A DNA stretch of 64,000 bases from Haematospirillum jordaniae (GCF_001611975.1 NZ_CP014525.1:2067543-2131542), one strand, 5' to 3'; numbered from the stretch's first letter, positions 8,923-18,815 are shown. Notes: generated from the sequence alone by a model not told the origin. A program made the numbers and translations.

Positions 8923-10530
8923 TTAATCCAGTTTGCGTGACAAGGCATTGAGAAGGGAAATGACGGCCCGACTTGCTTCATGCAGTTCATCAAGGTGCAC
9001 AAGTGCGTTGTCCCGCTCCCCGGAATACCACGCCTGAAGCGCTTTCCGGGCTTCAGCGTGAACAGTGGCGTGGGGACCCTCCAGGGCAGCATACTCCGGC
9101 AACGCCTTGATTCTTTGATCATCCAAGGCATCATACCAACGCCCCAGACGACAGCTATGGTGATCCGGAACGTCTGTGGGCTGCCATTCCCCGTTGCCCA
9201 TCAAAACATCAACGACCCGCTTCTTGAACAGAATATGATCAACGCGGGCCATTTCGCACAACCCTTGTGCAGATCCTTCGACAAACCACTCCTTTGCACT
9301 TTTGCTGACGGCATCATTACTGGAGTGTATACTGTCTGCAACCTTTGTCACCAAGCTCACATTGTCACGCGACATTTCCGCAACAGCCGTAATACTGCGG
9401 GCAATTTCACCGGTTGCCTCTTTCTGCTGCCCCAGTATTGTATTAATCTCCTGCATTTGCCGTGCTGCCTCTGTCACCTGTGACGATACGGCGTGCATTT
9501 TCTCTTGGATGGACTCAATCGCGGAGCGCCCCATGTCAACAGCACGAGTCGAACGCGCCATCGTTTCACGAATGGTTGTCATGCCAACACGCAAGGCATC
9601 AATACGACGGGTAATATCTTCTGTGGCCCGCGCTGTCTGATTGGCAAGCGTCTTCACTTCGTTTGCCACGACAGCAAAACCCTTGCCCATCTCACCGGCA
9701 CGGGCTGCCTCGATTGTTGCATTCAAGGCTAGTAGATTCGTCTGACTTGCAATGGCCTCAATCACAACCAAAATTTCACCGATCTGCTCGGAAGCCGTCG
9801 ACAGGTCGCTCACACTCAAGGCTGTTTGCTCAACGGCCCCTGCAATATCCCTGATCGCATTCCGCGCTCTTTCGACATCACTGACCCCTTCCCTGACCAA
9901 GGCGTCCGCAGCAGATGCCTCACCCGAAGCGGTACCGCTGTTGCGGGCAATTTCCTCAACACTGGCCAGAAGTTCGGTCGCGGCAGAGGAAATAGCTTCA
10001 CCAGAACTGCTGGTAATATGCGAATTGCGAGCCAGTGATGCCAGAACAACGGCAGCATCATTAACATCGGCAGCTGTGTCAGCCATCTGCCGCAAAATAA
10101 GAATGGAATGTGCATCTTTGGCCGCAGAGGGTATAGCCTGAACGCTGTCGCTGCCTGAGGACCCCATAAGATCAGGTATAATACGTCCGTGCAGACTGTT
10201 AATCGCGGCATCACAGCGAGACGGACGAAAGCGGAACTGACGGGCAAGGGCAGAGGCGGCCATGGACAAAAACATGGATGTTGCCAAACGATAAACCGGA
10301 TCGCGCGGAAGATGCGGTTCGGGATAATCGGTCACTCCAACTGACAACAACCCATCCCAACGGGCGCGAAAGGACGACACCCCCGAAGATCCACCCACCG
10401 CATCAGAGGAAATGTGTGCTAGAACGGCATCAGAAACCGCAGGTACAACACGCACAGCATCCTGCAATCCACGTTCAGTAACCCATGCCTCTGTACCCAA
10501 TGTGTCTTTATGGCTGGAAAGGCTTGTCAT
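8923..10530 (-). CDS. soluble methyl-accepting chemotaxis protein with C-terminal CZB domain
   Basis: A 535-residue chemoreceptor. The signalling hairpin tip is recognisable from EAIASQTNLLALNATIEAAR through GFAVVANEVKTLA. The C-terminal 110 residues match a CZB (chemoreceptor zinc-binding) domain: VDHILFKKRV, the HHSCRLGRWYDA segment and HATVHAEARKAL supply the conserved His and Cys ligands. No membrane segment is evident, so it should be cytoplasmic. The first 170 residues have no domain I recognise. CZB receptors are known to sense zinc or hypochlorous acid, but the ligand here is not established. The frame is open to 10620; ATG 10530 (MTSLSSHKD) is preferred because the upstream part is Cys- and Val-rich and unlike a protein start. 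Confidence 0.87.
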   Translation of the reverse strand: MTSLSSHKDTLGTEAWVTERGLQDAVRVVPAVSDAVLAHISSDAVGGSSGVSSFRARWDGLLSVGVTDYPEPHLPRDPVYRLATSMFLSMAASALARQFRFRPSRCDAAINSLHGRIIPDLMGSSGSDSVQAIPSAAKDAHSILILRQMADTAADVNDAAVVLASLARNSHITSSSGEAISSAATELLASVEEIARNSGTASGEASAADALVREGVSDVERARNAIRDIAGAVEQTALSVSDLSTASEQIGEILVVIEAIASQTNLLALNATIEAARAGEMGKGFAVVANEVKTLANQTARATEDITRRIDALRVGMTTIRETMARSTRAVDMGRSAIESIQEKMHAVSSQVTEAARQMQEINTILGQQKEATGEIARSITAVAEMSRDNVSLVTKVADSIHSSNDAVSKSAKEWFVEGSAQGLCEMARVDHILFKKRVVDVLMGNGEWQPTDVPDHHSCRLGRWYDALDDQRIKALPEYAALEGPHATVHAEARKALQAWYSGERDNALVHLDELHEASRAVISLLNALSRKLD

Positions 10531-10689
10531 ATCAGGTGTCCGCTTTACTGCCACACGCCAAAGGCAGGTGCAACACCCGCCCACAGAAATCACTGTGACA
10601 CAGCGGAAACCAAGCAACAAACGGGATGCATACCAGCTTGACTATTCCGCCAAGACAACACAACACGGCCTCTGGTCATGAGGACCTCA

Positions 10690-13386
10690 TCACGCCGTAC
10701 TGTCTGCAAGCTCCTTATGTCCGTTCCCTATACGACGGCAGGCTGAACGTGCTGCAGCCAAACGTGCAATGGGAACGCGATACGGAGAGCACGACACATA
10801 GTCAAGACCAATGCCCTCGAAAAAGTCTATCGAGTCCGGATCGCCGCCGTGTTCCCCACACACACCGACCTTCAACCCGGGATGAGCCGCACGCCCACGA
10901 ACCGTTGCAATCTTGACAAGCTCCCCCACTCCTTCGCAGTCTATCGACACGAATGGATCCTTGGCATAAACACCATGCCGGTGATAGGCATCCATGAAGT
11001 GAGCCGCATCATCACGCGAAATTCCTAGGGCGGTCTGGGTAAGATCATTTGTTCCAAAACTGAAGAATTCAGCATCATCAGCAAGATCACCCGCACACAG
11101 CGCCGCGCGTGGCAGCTCTATCATAGTACCAACCTTGTAAGGAATAGTCTTTCCGCACCGGGCAAAGACATCCTTGGCTGCTTGATCAACGATTGCTTTT
11201 GTCAGCTCCAGTTCGCGGCGGGTTGCAACAAGAGGAATCATCACTTCCACCATAGACGGTGCATCCTTGGGAGGAACCTCAATCGCAGCCTCAAAAATAG
11301 CCTGACACTGCATTGCATAAATTTCAGGGAAAGTAATCCCCAGACGACAGCCGCGATGCCCCAACATAGGATTGGACTCAGCCATCTGGGCAATGGCCTG
11401 GCGTACAGTACGCACGTCAACGCCCGCAGAGTCAGCTACCTCCTGAATATCGGCATCTGTATGGGGCAAAAACTCGTGCAGAGGTGGATCCAGCAAGCGT
11501 ATCGTGACCGGAAGCCCGTGCATAATACGGAAGATCTCGATAAAATCAGCCCTCTGGTACGGACGCAGAAGATCCAGCGCCTGGCGTCGGCCATCCTCAT
11601 CCCGGGCTAGGATCATCTGACGTACATGCACAATGCGTCCAGGCTCAAAGAACATATGTTCTGTACGGCAAAGACCAATCCCTTCAGCCCCGAAACTACG
11701 AGCCACGCGCGCGTCAGCAGGCGTTTCCGCATTGGCACGGACGCCCATACGGCGGATGCTGTCCGCCCACTCCATCAAAAGGGAAAAGTCTTTTCCCAGA
11801 TCAGGACGAACCATGGGAACGGCCCCGTAAATAACCTGGCCGGTCGAGCCATCCAGCGTCAGAAGATCTCCCTCCCGGATTTCACGTCCCAACACGGTCA
11901 TCACACGATCCGTGACATTGATCCGCACAGCTCCGGCCCCGGCAACGCAGGGACGCCCCATGCCACGGGCAACAACAGCCGCATGACTGGTCATACCCCC
12001 ACGGGATGTCAGAACACCTTCGGCCACATGCATGCCGCCAATATCTTCCGGGCTGGTTTCAACACGCGCTAGAATAACTTTCTCCCCCCGGCGAACCCAT
12101 GCTTCTGCATCGGCTGCGGTAAAAACCAGCTTACCCGAAGCAGCCCCAGGACTGGCCGGCAAGCCTGTTGTCAGAACATCACGGATAGCCCGTGGATCAA
12201 GCATCGGATGCAGAAGTTGGTCAATCTGCCCCGGATCAACCCGCATCACAGCCTCTTCACGCGTGATCAGCCCCTCACGTGCAAGATCAACCGCAATCTT
12301 CAAGGCGGCAGCAGGTGTACGTTTTCCTGTGCGGGTTTGCAGCATCCACAGCGCCCCACGCTGGACTGTAAACTCGATATCCTGCATGTCACGGTAATGC
12401 TTTTCCAGAATACGGCGTATAGCGTCCAGCTGACGAAAGACATCTGGCATAAGCTCTTCCAAGGCTGGAAGATCAGATTGATTGGCCTGTTTTCCCAGAA
12501 TTGTCAGATGCTGTGGCGTCCGGATACCCGCCACGACATCCTCTCCTTGGGCGTTGACCAGATATTCTCCGAAAAACGTATCTTCACCGGTCGACGGATC
12601 ACGCGTAAAGGCAACACCGGTCGCACAGTCACTCCCCATGTTGCCAAACACCATAGCCTGCACATTGACAGCCGTTCCCCACGCTTCCGGAATATCATGC
12701 AAACGGCGGTATGTTATGGCACGCTGGTTCATCCAGCTGGAGAAGACGGCACCAATTGCGCCGCGTAGCTGATCATACGGGTCATCCGGAAAAGGCGCAC
12801 CAGAGCGCTTCATAACCAAGGCCTTATAGGAGCCCAAGAGTTCCTTCCAGTCTCCTGCCTGAAGATCGGTATCAAGGATATACCCGCGATCAGCCTTGAG
12901 ATCTTCCAGCAACTCCTCGAAATAATGGTGTCCAATCCCCAGAACGACATCGGAATACATCTGCACAAAACGGCGATAGCTGTCCCATGCGAAACGCGCA
13001 TCGCCAGATGTTTCAATCAGACCAAGAACCGTATCGTCATTCAGGCCAAGATTGAGAATGGTATCCATCATGCCGGGCATGGAAGCGCGGGCCCCCGACC
13101 GAACCGACAGCAGAAGCGGCTGTTTCCGGTCTCCAAAAGACGCCCCCATAACCGAGGCGATATGGGCAACCCCTGCCTCGATCGCATCCTCTAGGCCAGC
13201 GGGATAGGTACGGCCATTGGCATAGTAAAACGTACATACGTCAGTCGTAATGGTAAAACCGGGAGGAACTGGAAGCCCGATCGCAGCCATCTCGGCCAGA
13301 TTGGCACCCTTGCCGCCCAGCAGATCCTTCATGCCGGCACGTCCCTCGGTCCGTCCACCACCAAACATATAGACCCACTTGGACAT
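10690..13386 (-). CDS. ppdK: pyruvate, phosphate dikinase
   Basis: An 898-residue PPDK, the cytosolic enzyme that interconverts pyruvate, ATP and phosphate with phosphoenolpyruvate, AMP and pyrophosphate. The N-terminal nucleotide-binding domain contains LLGGKGANLAEMAAIGLPVP. The phosphohistidine domain shows GVLTSRGGMTSHAAVVARGM, with the phosphorylated His. The C-terminal PEP/pyruvate domain has GTMIELPRAALCA and FFSFGTNDLTQTALG, with GVCGEHGGDP near the end carrying the catalytic Cys. Start 13386 (MSKWVYMFGGG) is preferred over 13467 because it gives the normal length. It lies just after glyS in the same direction but is separated from it by a strong hairpin. It provides gluconeogenic flexibility for growth on organic acids. 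Confidence 0.95.
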   Translation of the reverse strand: MSKWVYMFGGGRTEGRAGMKDLLGGKGANLAEMAAIGLPVPPGFTITTDVCTFYYANGRTYPAGLEDAIEAGVAHIASVMGASFGDRKQPLLLSVRSGARASMPGMMDTILNLGLNDDTVLGLIETSGDARFAWDSYRRFVQMYSDVVLGIGHHYFEELLEDLKADRGYILDTDLQAGDWKELLGSYKALVMKRSGAPFPDDPYDQLRGAIGAVFSSWMNQRAITYRRLHDIPEAWGTAVNVQAMVFGNMGSDCATGVAFTRDPSTGEDTFFGEYLVNAQGEDVVAGIRTPQHLTILGKQANQSDLPALEELMPDVFRQLDAIRRILEKHYRDMQDIEFTVQRGALWMLQTRTGKRTPAAALKIAVDLAREGLITREEAVMRVDPGQIDQLLHPMLDPRAIRDVLTTGLPASPGAASGKLVFTAADAEAWVRRGEKVILARVETSPEDIGGMHVAEGVLTSRGGMTSHAAVVARGMGRPCVAGAGAVRINVTDRVMTVLGREIREGDLLTLDGSTGQVIYGAVPMVRPDLGKDFSLLMEWADSIRRMGVRANAETPADARVARSFGAEGIGLCRTEHMFFEPGRIVHVRQMILARDEDGRRQALDLLRPYQRADFIEIFRIMHGLPVTIRLLDPPLHEFLPHTDADIQEVADSAGVDVRTVRQAIAQMAESNPMLGHRGCRLGITFPEIYAMQCQAIFEAAIEVPPKDAPSMVEVMIPLVATRRELELTKAIVDQAAKDVFARCGKTIPYKVGTMIELPRAALCAGDLADDAEFFSFGTNDLTQTALGISRDDAAHFMDAYHRHGVYAKDPFVSIDCEGVGELVKIATVRGRAAHPGLKVGVCGEHGGDPDSIDFFEGIGLDYVSCSPYRVPIARLAAARSACRRIGNGHKELADSTA

Positions 13387-13455
13387 CCTTGCGCCCCTTG
13401 TCCTGTCTGACTTCTTGCCTACCCGGTATGACACCCAGGCTTCACCTTGAACAAA

Positions 13456-13476
13456 TGGCCGGGACAAGCCCGGCCA
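13456..13476 (-). terminator. rho-independent terminator after glyS
   Basis: A GC-rich 8-bp perfect stem (13456-13463 with 13469-13476) and a 5-base loop begin six bases after the glyS stop. On the minus strand they are followed by TTTGTT. The hairpin separates glyS from ppdK. Confidence 0.7.
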
Positions 13477-13481
13477 CTTCT

Positions 13482-15575
13482 CTACACCACGGCTTCAGCA
13501 ACCGGACCGCTTCCCTCGACTAATGCCAAGTCTGCGAGACCAACTGTTACAGCACCGACCGCTGACAAAAGTCGCAACCGATTGCGGCGCAAATCAGGAT
13601 CGGAATCATTCACCGTCACATTTTCAAAGAAAGCATCAACCGGCCCACGCAATCCTGCAACCAAGGCGGCTACCTGCTGGTAATCCTCAGCATCAAGCGC
13701 CTGATGAATTCCAGGTTCTGTCGCCGACAACGCAGCGGCAAGAGCTTTTTCCTCATCCATAACCAGAGACTGAACATCAACAGGCCCGGTGTGCGGCCCG
13801 TCTTTCCGATCTTCTATACGGACAATGTTCATCGCACGCCGCCACGCAGCAAGCAGGTTGGCACCATCATCCGAACGCAACAAACCGGAAAGAGCTTCAA
13901 CCCGCTTCACAAGCCTGACCAGATCATCCTCGTGACCAAGGGAAAGAACCGCTGACACCAAGTCATGCCGCAAGCCTTTCTCTCTGAGAAAAACCTTCAA
14001 TCGTTCCGCAAAGAACGCCATCAGATCCGTGGCCAAGACATCCGACGACGCAGCACGCGGCACACTGTAAGCATCCAGCGCCTTGAGGAATACAGCACGC
14101 AACGGCAGGCGCAAGCCATTTTCCAGAACCAGCCGAATAACACCGAGAGCGGCCCTGCGCAGAGCAAACGGGTCTTTTGATCCGGTTGGTTTCTCGTCAA
14201 TACTCCAGAAGCCTGCTAAGGTATCAATCTTGTCCGACAAGGCAATGCACACCGAAACTGGAGCTGACGGGCAACGATCCGACGGACCCTGCGGACTGTA
14301 ATGCTCTGCAACAGCGTCAGCCACAGCATCAGGCTCCCCGTCAGCCCGGGCATAATAACGCCCCATGACACCCTGTAGCTCGGGAAACTCACCAACCATA
14401 CCAGTAGACAGGTCAGCTTTGGCCAGAAGAGCAGCACGATCCACAAGAGCGCTGTCTGCCCCCATGTACCCGGCAATCATTGCAGCCAAGGTACGGATAC
14501 GCGCTACTTTCTCCCACTCTGTACCAAGGCGGGCATGAAAAATCCGTTCCCGTAGGGTATCAACACGGGCCTCTAACCGGACCTTGCGATCTTGGTCCCA
14601 GAAAAAACGCGCATCGGACAAACGCGCGCGGAGAACACGCTCATTCCCAGAGACAATCTGCTGCCCTCCATCCTCTGTTTCCATATTGGAGACAACAACA
14701 AACCGCGGAGCAAGCGAACCATTATCCTGAACAGTGGAGAAGTATTTCTGGTGTGCCCGCATAGACGTCGTCAAAACCTCGGCTGGCAGATCCATAAAGA
14801 CATCTTCGATGGCCCCACTCAGCACAACGGGCCATTCAACCAGTCCCGTAACTTCTCGCAAAAGGGCTGCATCCTCTTTCAGGCGAACCCCGTGACGATT
14901 GGCAAGAGCTGTGGCCGCAGCCTCGATCAAAGCAGAGCGGCGCACGGGATCCAGAACAACCTTGGCTGCGGCAAGCTTCTCCAAATAATCCGCAGGACCT
15001 GTAACCGAGAAAACGGCAGGTGCATGGAAGCGATGCCCACGCGTTACATTACCGGCAACAAGACCAGCAAAAGAGACCGGAACCACCTCGGACCCGAAAA
15101 GACACAGAATAGAATGCAGCGGACGAACCCAGCGCTGCGGCCCTGTCCCCCAGCGCATCGACTTTGGCCACGGAAAAGAAGCCAAAGCTCCTTCAATGGC
15201 CTCTTTGAGGACCGATGACATAGGCCGCCCGCGGCTGCAAACGACAGAGAACAAAAACGTTCCCTTGGGCGTTTCACGCTTCTCGCATTGATCCAAGGTT
15301 ACACCGTTGGCCGCAAGAAAACCCTGTATCGCCTTTTCCGGTGCATCAACACGCGGCCCGCGCCGCTCCTCCGAGACATCCGGCGTGGCCTCGGGCAGGC
15401 CATCAATAACCAGCGTCAACCGGCGTGGTGTCACGTATGTCCGGGTCTCCGGAGCAGAGAAGCCCGCTTTCTGCAGCCCGTCACAAACCAGACGCTCCAA
15501 GGCCTCAGCCGCAGCAGCCTGCATACGGGCCGGTATTTCCTCGGACAGAAGCTCAAGCAAAAGGGACTGTGCCAT
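13482..15575 (-). CDS. glyS: glycyl-tRNA synthetase, beta subunit
   Basis: A 697-residue beta subunit of the bacterial alpha2-beta2 glycyl-tRNA synthetase, which charges tRNA-Gly with glycine. The N-terminus MAQSLLLELLSEEIPARM is the classic GlyS start. Downstream are GFLAANGVTLDQCEKRETPKG, HQKYFSTVQDNG and the DKIDTLAGFW segment near residue 450, all typical of the family. The ATG at 15575 lies four bases after the glyQ stop, which decides the start over an upstream GTG-like frame to 15608. It forms a two-gene operon with glyQ. No truncation is seen. Confidence 0.95.
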   Translation of the reverse strand: MAQSLLLELLSEEIPARMQAAAAEALERLVCDGLQKAGFSAPETRTYVTPRRLTLVIDGLPEATPDVSEERRGPRVDAPEKAIQGFLAANGVTLDQCEKRETPKGTFLFSVVCSRGRPMSSVLKEAIEGALASFPWPKSMRWGTGPQRWVRPLHSILCLFGSEVVPVSFAGLVAGNVTRGHRFHAPAVFSVTGPADYLEKLAAAKVVLDPVRRSALIEAAATALANRHGVRLKEDAALLREVTGLVEWPVVLSGAIEDVFMDLPAEVLTTSMRAHQKYFSTVQDNGSLAPRFVVVSNMETEDGGQQIVSGNERVLRARLSDARFFWDQDRKVRLEARVDTLRERIFHARLGTEWEKVARIRTLAAMIAGYMGADSALVDRAALLAKADLSTGMVGEFPELQGVMGRYYARADGEPDAVADAVAEHYSPQGPSDRCPSAPVSVCIALSDKIDTLAGFWSIDEKPTGSKDPFALRRAALGVIRLVLENGLRLPLRAVFLKALDAYSVPRAASSDVLATDLMAFFAERLKVFLREKGLRHDLVSAVLSLGHEDDLVRLVKRVEALSGLLRSDDGANLLAAWRRAMNIVRIEDRKDGPHTGPVDVQSLVMDEEKALAAALSATEPGIHQALDAEDYQQVAALVAGLRGPVDAFFENVTVNDSDPDLRRNRLRLLSAVGAVTVGLADLALVEGSGPVAEAVV

Positions 15576-15579
15576 GATA

Positions 15580-16476
15580 TCAGCCCTCCGCAGCAACAAG
15601 ATGACCACGCGCTTTCAGCCACCCTTCGCAACACGCCTTGGCCAGAGCCCGCACGCGACCAATGTAGGCCGCCCGTTCTGTTACAGAAATGACCCCGCGC
15701 GCATCCAGAAGGTTAAAGCGGTGGGATGCCTTGATGCACTGGTCATAGGCCGGCAACGGCAACCCGGCAGCCAACAGGGACTGACACTCTTTTTCAGCGT
15801 CACGGAAGTGATTCAACAGCATGGTGGTATCGGCATACTCAAAGTTGTGGGCTGAATATTCGACCTCGGCTTGGTGAAAAATGTCACCGTAGGTTACGCC
15901 AGCCCCATTGAAATCCAAGTCATAGACGTTCTCGACCCCCTGGATGTACATCGCCAAGCGCTCCAGACCATACGTAATCTCGGCCGGAACTGGGTTGCAC
16001 TCGAAGCCGCCAACCTGCTGGAAGTAGGTAAACTGGGTCACCTCCATCCCGTCACACCACACTTCCCACCCCAAGCCCCAAGCCCCGAGCGTCGGGCTTT
16101 CCCAGTCATCCTCGACAAACCGGATGTCATGTTTCATAGGATCAATGCCCAGCGCCCGGAGAGAGTCTAGGTAAAGCTCCTGAATGTTGTCCGGGGACGG
16201 CTTCATGATGACCTGAAACTGATAGTAATGCTGCAGGCGGTTGGGGTTCTCGCCATAGCGCCCATCCGTCGGACGGCGGGAAGGCTGAACATATGCGGCA
16301 TTCCAAGGGTCTGGACCCAGAGCCCTCAAGGTTGTTGCGGGGTGAAAAGTCCCCGCACCCACCTCCATGTCATAGGGCTGAAGAATTGCGCAGCCGTGAC
16401 CGGCCCAGAATTGCTGGAGGGTAAGAACAAGCTGCTGGAAACTGGGAGATTTGGACAAAGGGCCTAGTGCGGGCAT
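15580..16476 (-). CDS. glyQ: glycyl-tRNA synthetase, alpha subunit
   Basis: A 298-residue catalytic alpha subunit of heterotetrameric glycyl-tRNA synthetase. Characteristic stretches are QQFWAGHGCAILQPYDMEVG, NPNRLQHYYQFQVIMKPSP and GLGWEVWCDGMEVTQFTYFQ. The length agrees with the family (about 300). Start ATG 16476 (MPALGPLSKSPSFQQL) is chosen; the open frame to 16545 carries sequence unlike GlyQ. It is the first gene of the glyQ-glyS operon. No T-box leader is visible, as expected for a Gram-negative. Confidence 0.95.
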   Translation of the reverse strand: MPALGPLSKSPSFQQLVLTLQQFWAGHGCAILQPYDMEVGAGTFHPATTLRALGPDPWNAAYVQPSRRPTDGRYGENPNRLQHYYQFQVIMKPSPDNIQELYLDSLRALGIDPMKHDIRFVEDDWESPTLGAWGLGWEVWCDGMEVTQFTYFQQVGGFECNPVPAEITYGLERLAMYIQGVENVYDLDFNGAGVTYGDIFHQAEVEYSAHNFEYADTTMLLNHFRDAEKECQSLLAAGLPLPAYDQCIKASHRFNLLDARGVISVTERAAYIGRVRALAKACCEGWLKARGHLVAAEG

Positions 16477-16595
16477 ACGACAAGGTTCCGGGGAGGTACA
16501 ATACCACAGGGTTGAAAGGAACCTGAAAACTACCCGCCCCGACACATACGGTCAAACCCCTTTTGAAACGGATGCCATTCGCGCTTTCACACGTA

Positions 16596-17345
16596 CTACG
16601 ACAAGGCCATAGCCGTATCCACAGAAAGAGCGTCACGCAAAACAGCCTGCGCCGCATCCGTAAAGTCCCCGGTAGCATTGTGCAGGACAATCCCGGGCAA
16701 AAGACGCATCGGCGAACCGTACCCCTTGCGGGCACGAACCAATACCCTCTTTGCCTCCTGACCAACGCGGGGCCATAGGGGAATGATCTCCACCCCACCG
16801 GCACGCCCCTGCAAGGTTGCCAGCATTTCCCCCAGACGATCCATACGATGCACAACGACCAGCCACCCACCTAGCTTCAGGCAGCGCAGACAAAATATCA
16901 TCCAGTCCCGAAGGGGCACATTCTCCATGTGGGCATGCGCGCGCCCTGGATCGGAAGGAAAAGTACCCTGCCCGTGATACGGAGGATTGGAAATCACAAC
17001 ATCGAACGAAGATCCCGGAACGGGCGCAGGCCTGCTACGCAAATCGGCACACAGGACATTGCAGCGGTCCTCATACCCGTTAACAAGAACCGACTGTCGC
17101 GCCAGATCGGCATGGGACGGGACAAGCTCGACACCACACAGAGAATCAACCGGCAGACGCGCCAACAAACACAAGGCCGCCGCCCCGGTTCCCATTCCTA
17201 CATCCAGAACTTTCCCGCAGCCGAACCCCGGAACAGCCGCAGCCAGAAAGACAGGATCCAGCGCGACACGATAACCCTCCAACGGCTGAAGAAGGCGCAC
17301 ACGCCCCCCCAGCAACTTATTCTCTTCCACCATTGCCTTCATCAT
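16596..17345 (-). CDS. trmN6: tRNA1(Val) (adenine37-N6)-methyltransferase-like (TrmN6/YfiC)
   Basis: A 249-residue class I SAM-dependent methyltransferase. The AdoMet site is KVLDVGMGTGAAALCLLARL near residue 45, and the N6-adenine methylation motif is VVISNPPYHGQG near residue 117. The N-terminal GYRVALDPVFLAAAVP is typical of the YfiC/TrmN6 group, which methylates A37 of tRNA-Val. The exact tRNA substrate is inferred from the family. It is transcribed toward glyQ with about 120 bases between, and is divergent from the polyprenyl synthase gene. Confidence 0.78.
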   Translation of the reverse strand: MMKAMVEENKLLGGRVRLLQPLEGYRVALDPVFLAAAVPGFGCGKVLDVGMGTGAAALCLLARLPVDSLCGVELVPSHADLARQSVLVNGYEDRCNVLCADLRSRPAPVPGSSFDVVISNPPYHGQGTFPSDPGRAHAHMENVPLRDWMIFCLRCLKLGGWLVVVHRMDRLGEMLATLQGRAGGVEIIPLWPRVGQEAKRVLVRARKGYGSPMRLLPGIVLHNATGDFTDAAQAVLRDALSVDTAMALS

Positions 17346-17512
17346 TCTGGTTACAGTTTTTATATCCTAGCAAAGCGACTGGAAACCATCACCAGCATCA
17401 GACCGCACAAAAGCATTTATGACCACAGGGGCATTGTTCCTTGACCGCAACAGCGCCGAAATCCTATGCTCCGGCGCACACTGTAACTCCTCCAGACTAT
17501 TCAGGATTGGCC

Positions 17513-18544
17513 GTGACCAACCCACCAAACGCCGAAACAATAGCCTGTCCGCAGACGGCAGATACCAACGCCTTGGATGTGCTGGGCGATCTTGTTGCCG
17601 ATGACATGAAACGCGTCAACGAGACAATTGTCCAGCGCATGCAAAGCCCGGTTGCCCTCATACCCCAGTTAGCGGGTCATCTTGTTGCGGCCGGAGGCAA
17701 GCGTCTGCGCCCTATGCTGACCTTGGCAAGCGCGCGCCTGTGCGGCTATGAGGATGGAGAAGACCACATTCGCCTGGCAACTTGTGTAGAGTTCATCCAC
17801 ACAGCCACGCTGCTGCATGATGACGTGGTGGATGAGAGCGTCCTCCGTCGTGGCCAAGCCAGCGCCAACGCCCTTTTTGGTAACAAGCCCAGCGTTCTGG
17901 TCGGGGACTTTCTGTTCTCAAGGGCCTTCGAGCTGATGGTCGAAGTTGGCAACCTGCCCGTCTTGGGCATCCTGTCCCGCGCCTCTGCCGTCATTGCCGA
18001 AGGCGAAGTGCAGCAGTTGATCACCACCAATGACATTGATACAAGAGAGGAGTCTTATCTGGAGGTCATCAGCGGCAAGACCGCAGAATTGTTTGCAGCC
18101 GCATGCAAGGTTGGCGCCGAGGTTGCCGGACGCACACATGCCGAGGCCAATGCTCTCTACGCATACGGTATGGCCTTAGGGCTGGCCTTCCAGATCGTGG
18201 ACGATTGCCTTGATTATTCCGCCAACCAGGAACGCCTAGGGAAAACTATTGGCGACGACTTCCGTGAAGGAAAGATTACCCTGCCAGTTATCCTAGCCCT
18301 ACAACAGGCCAACCGTGACGAACGTGCATTCTGGAGCCGAACACTCGGGGAACTACAGCAGAATGAAGGGGACTTGGAGCAGGCCATGGCATTGATGAAA
18401 CGCCACGGCGCCTTGGAAGCAACCGCGCAACGGGCACGTGAATACGGCGAGCAGGCAAAGGAAGCCCTGAAGATTTTCCCGCCCTCCCCCATGCATCAGG
18501 CTCTCCGCGATATTGTTGGCTTTTGCATCAGCCGGGCCTGGTAA
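17513..18544 (+). CDS. ispB: trans-polyprenyl diphosphate synthase (octaprenyl/decaprenyl type)
   Basis: A 343-residue all-E polyprenyl synthase that extends farnesyl diphosphate with isopentenyl diphosphate to make the ubiquinone side chain. The first Asp-rich motif is LLHDDVVDESVLRRG and the second is FQIVDDCLDYS; the substrate-binding AGGKRLRPMLTLASA is also present. I chose GTG 17513 because AGGA lies six bases upstream. A TTG at 17441 would add 24 residues without a ribosome-binding site. Chain length (C40 to C50) cannot be told from motifs alone. Two tRNA-Pro genes follow. Confidence 0.88.
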   Translation: MTNPPNAETIACPQTADTNALDVLGDLVADDMKRVNETIVQRMQSPVALIPQLAGHLVAAGGKRLRPMLTLASARLCGYEDGEDHIRLATCVEFIHTATLLHDDVVDESVLRRGQASANALFGNKPSVLVGDFLFSRAFELMVEVGNLPVLGILSRASAVIAEGEVQQLITTNDIDTREESYLEVISGKTAELFAAACKVGAEVAGRTHAEANALYAYGMALGLAFQIVDDCLDYSANQERLGKTIGDDFREGKITLPVILALQQANRDERAFWSRTLGELQQNEGDLEQAMALMKRHGALEATAQRAREYGEQAKEALKIFPPSPMHQALRDIVGFCISRAW

Positions 18545-18576
18545 AGGGAAATCTGCAACATGCGAACAATGAGACC

Positions 18577-18605
18577 TTGCTGCACCATTCCAGTAAGGTT
18601 ATAAG
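18577..18605 (+). promoter_or_regulatory. promoter of first tRNA-Pro
   Basis: TTGCTG (18577-18582) and TATAAG (18600-18605) are spaced by 17 bases, 35 bases ahead of the tRNA. The same TTGCnn-N17-TATAAG arrangement precedes all four tRNA genes in the window. Confidence 0.65.
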
Positions 18606-18640
18606 CACCTTCCTTCGCGCCCTCAGGGATGCATGGATAT

Positions 18641-18717
18641 CGGAGTGTAGCTCAGCCTGGTAGAGCACTGTCTTCGGGAGGCAGGGGCCGGAGGTTCGAA
18701 TCCTCTCACTCCGACCA
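18641..18717 (+). tRNA. tRNA-Pro (anticodon CGG), copy 1
   Basis: A 77-nt cloverleaf with a 7-bp acceptor stem (CGGAGTG with CACTCCG), a D arm GCTC/GAGC, an anticodon stem CTGTC/GGCAG around the loop TTCGGGA (anticodon CGG), a T arm with GGTTCGAATC and an encoded CCA end. It is identical to the second copy 200 bases downstream. Confidence 0.95.
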
Positions 18718-18725
18718 TTTTAGAA

Positions 18726-18752
18726 GCGCCGCCTTCAAGCGGTGCTTTTTTT
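18726..18752 (+). terminator. terminator of first tRNA-Pro
   Basis: A 7-bp stem (18726-18732 with 18739-18745, one G-T pair) and a 6-base loop are followed by seven T residues. It separates the two tRNA-Pro genes, so the second relies on its own promoter. Confidence 0.75.
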
Positions 18753-18786
18753 GCAGAATAAGGGACATGCTCCCAGATAATTGTTC

Positions 18787-18815
18787 TTGCCAGGGAAATT
18801 CAGGAACGTTATAAG
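18787..18815 (+). promoter_or_regulatory. promoter of second tRNA-Pro
   Basis: TTGCCA (18787-18792) and TATAAG (18810-18815) are spaced by 17 bases, 25 bases ahead of the tRNA. The architecture matches the other tRNA promoters here. Confidence 0.65.

Noticed and set aside
16477..16595. T-box riboswitch ahead of glyQS
   Set aside because: No T-box consensus or specifier loop is visible, and T-boxes are essentially absent from Proteobacteria.
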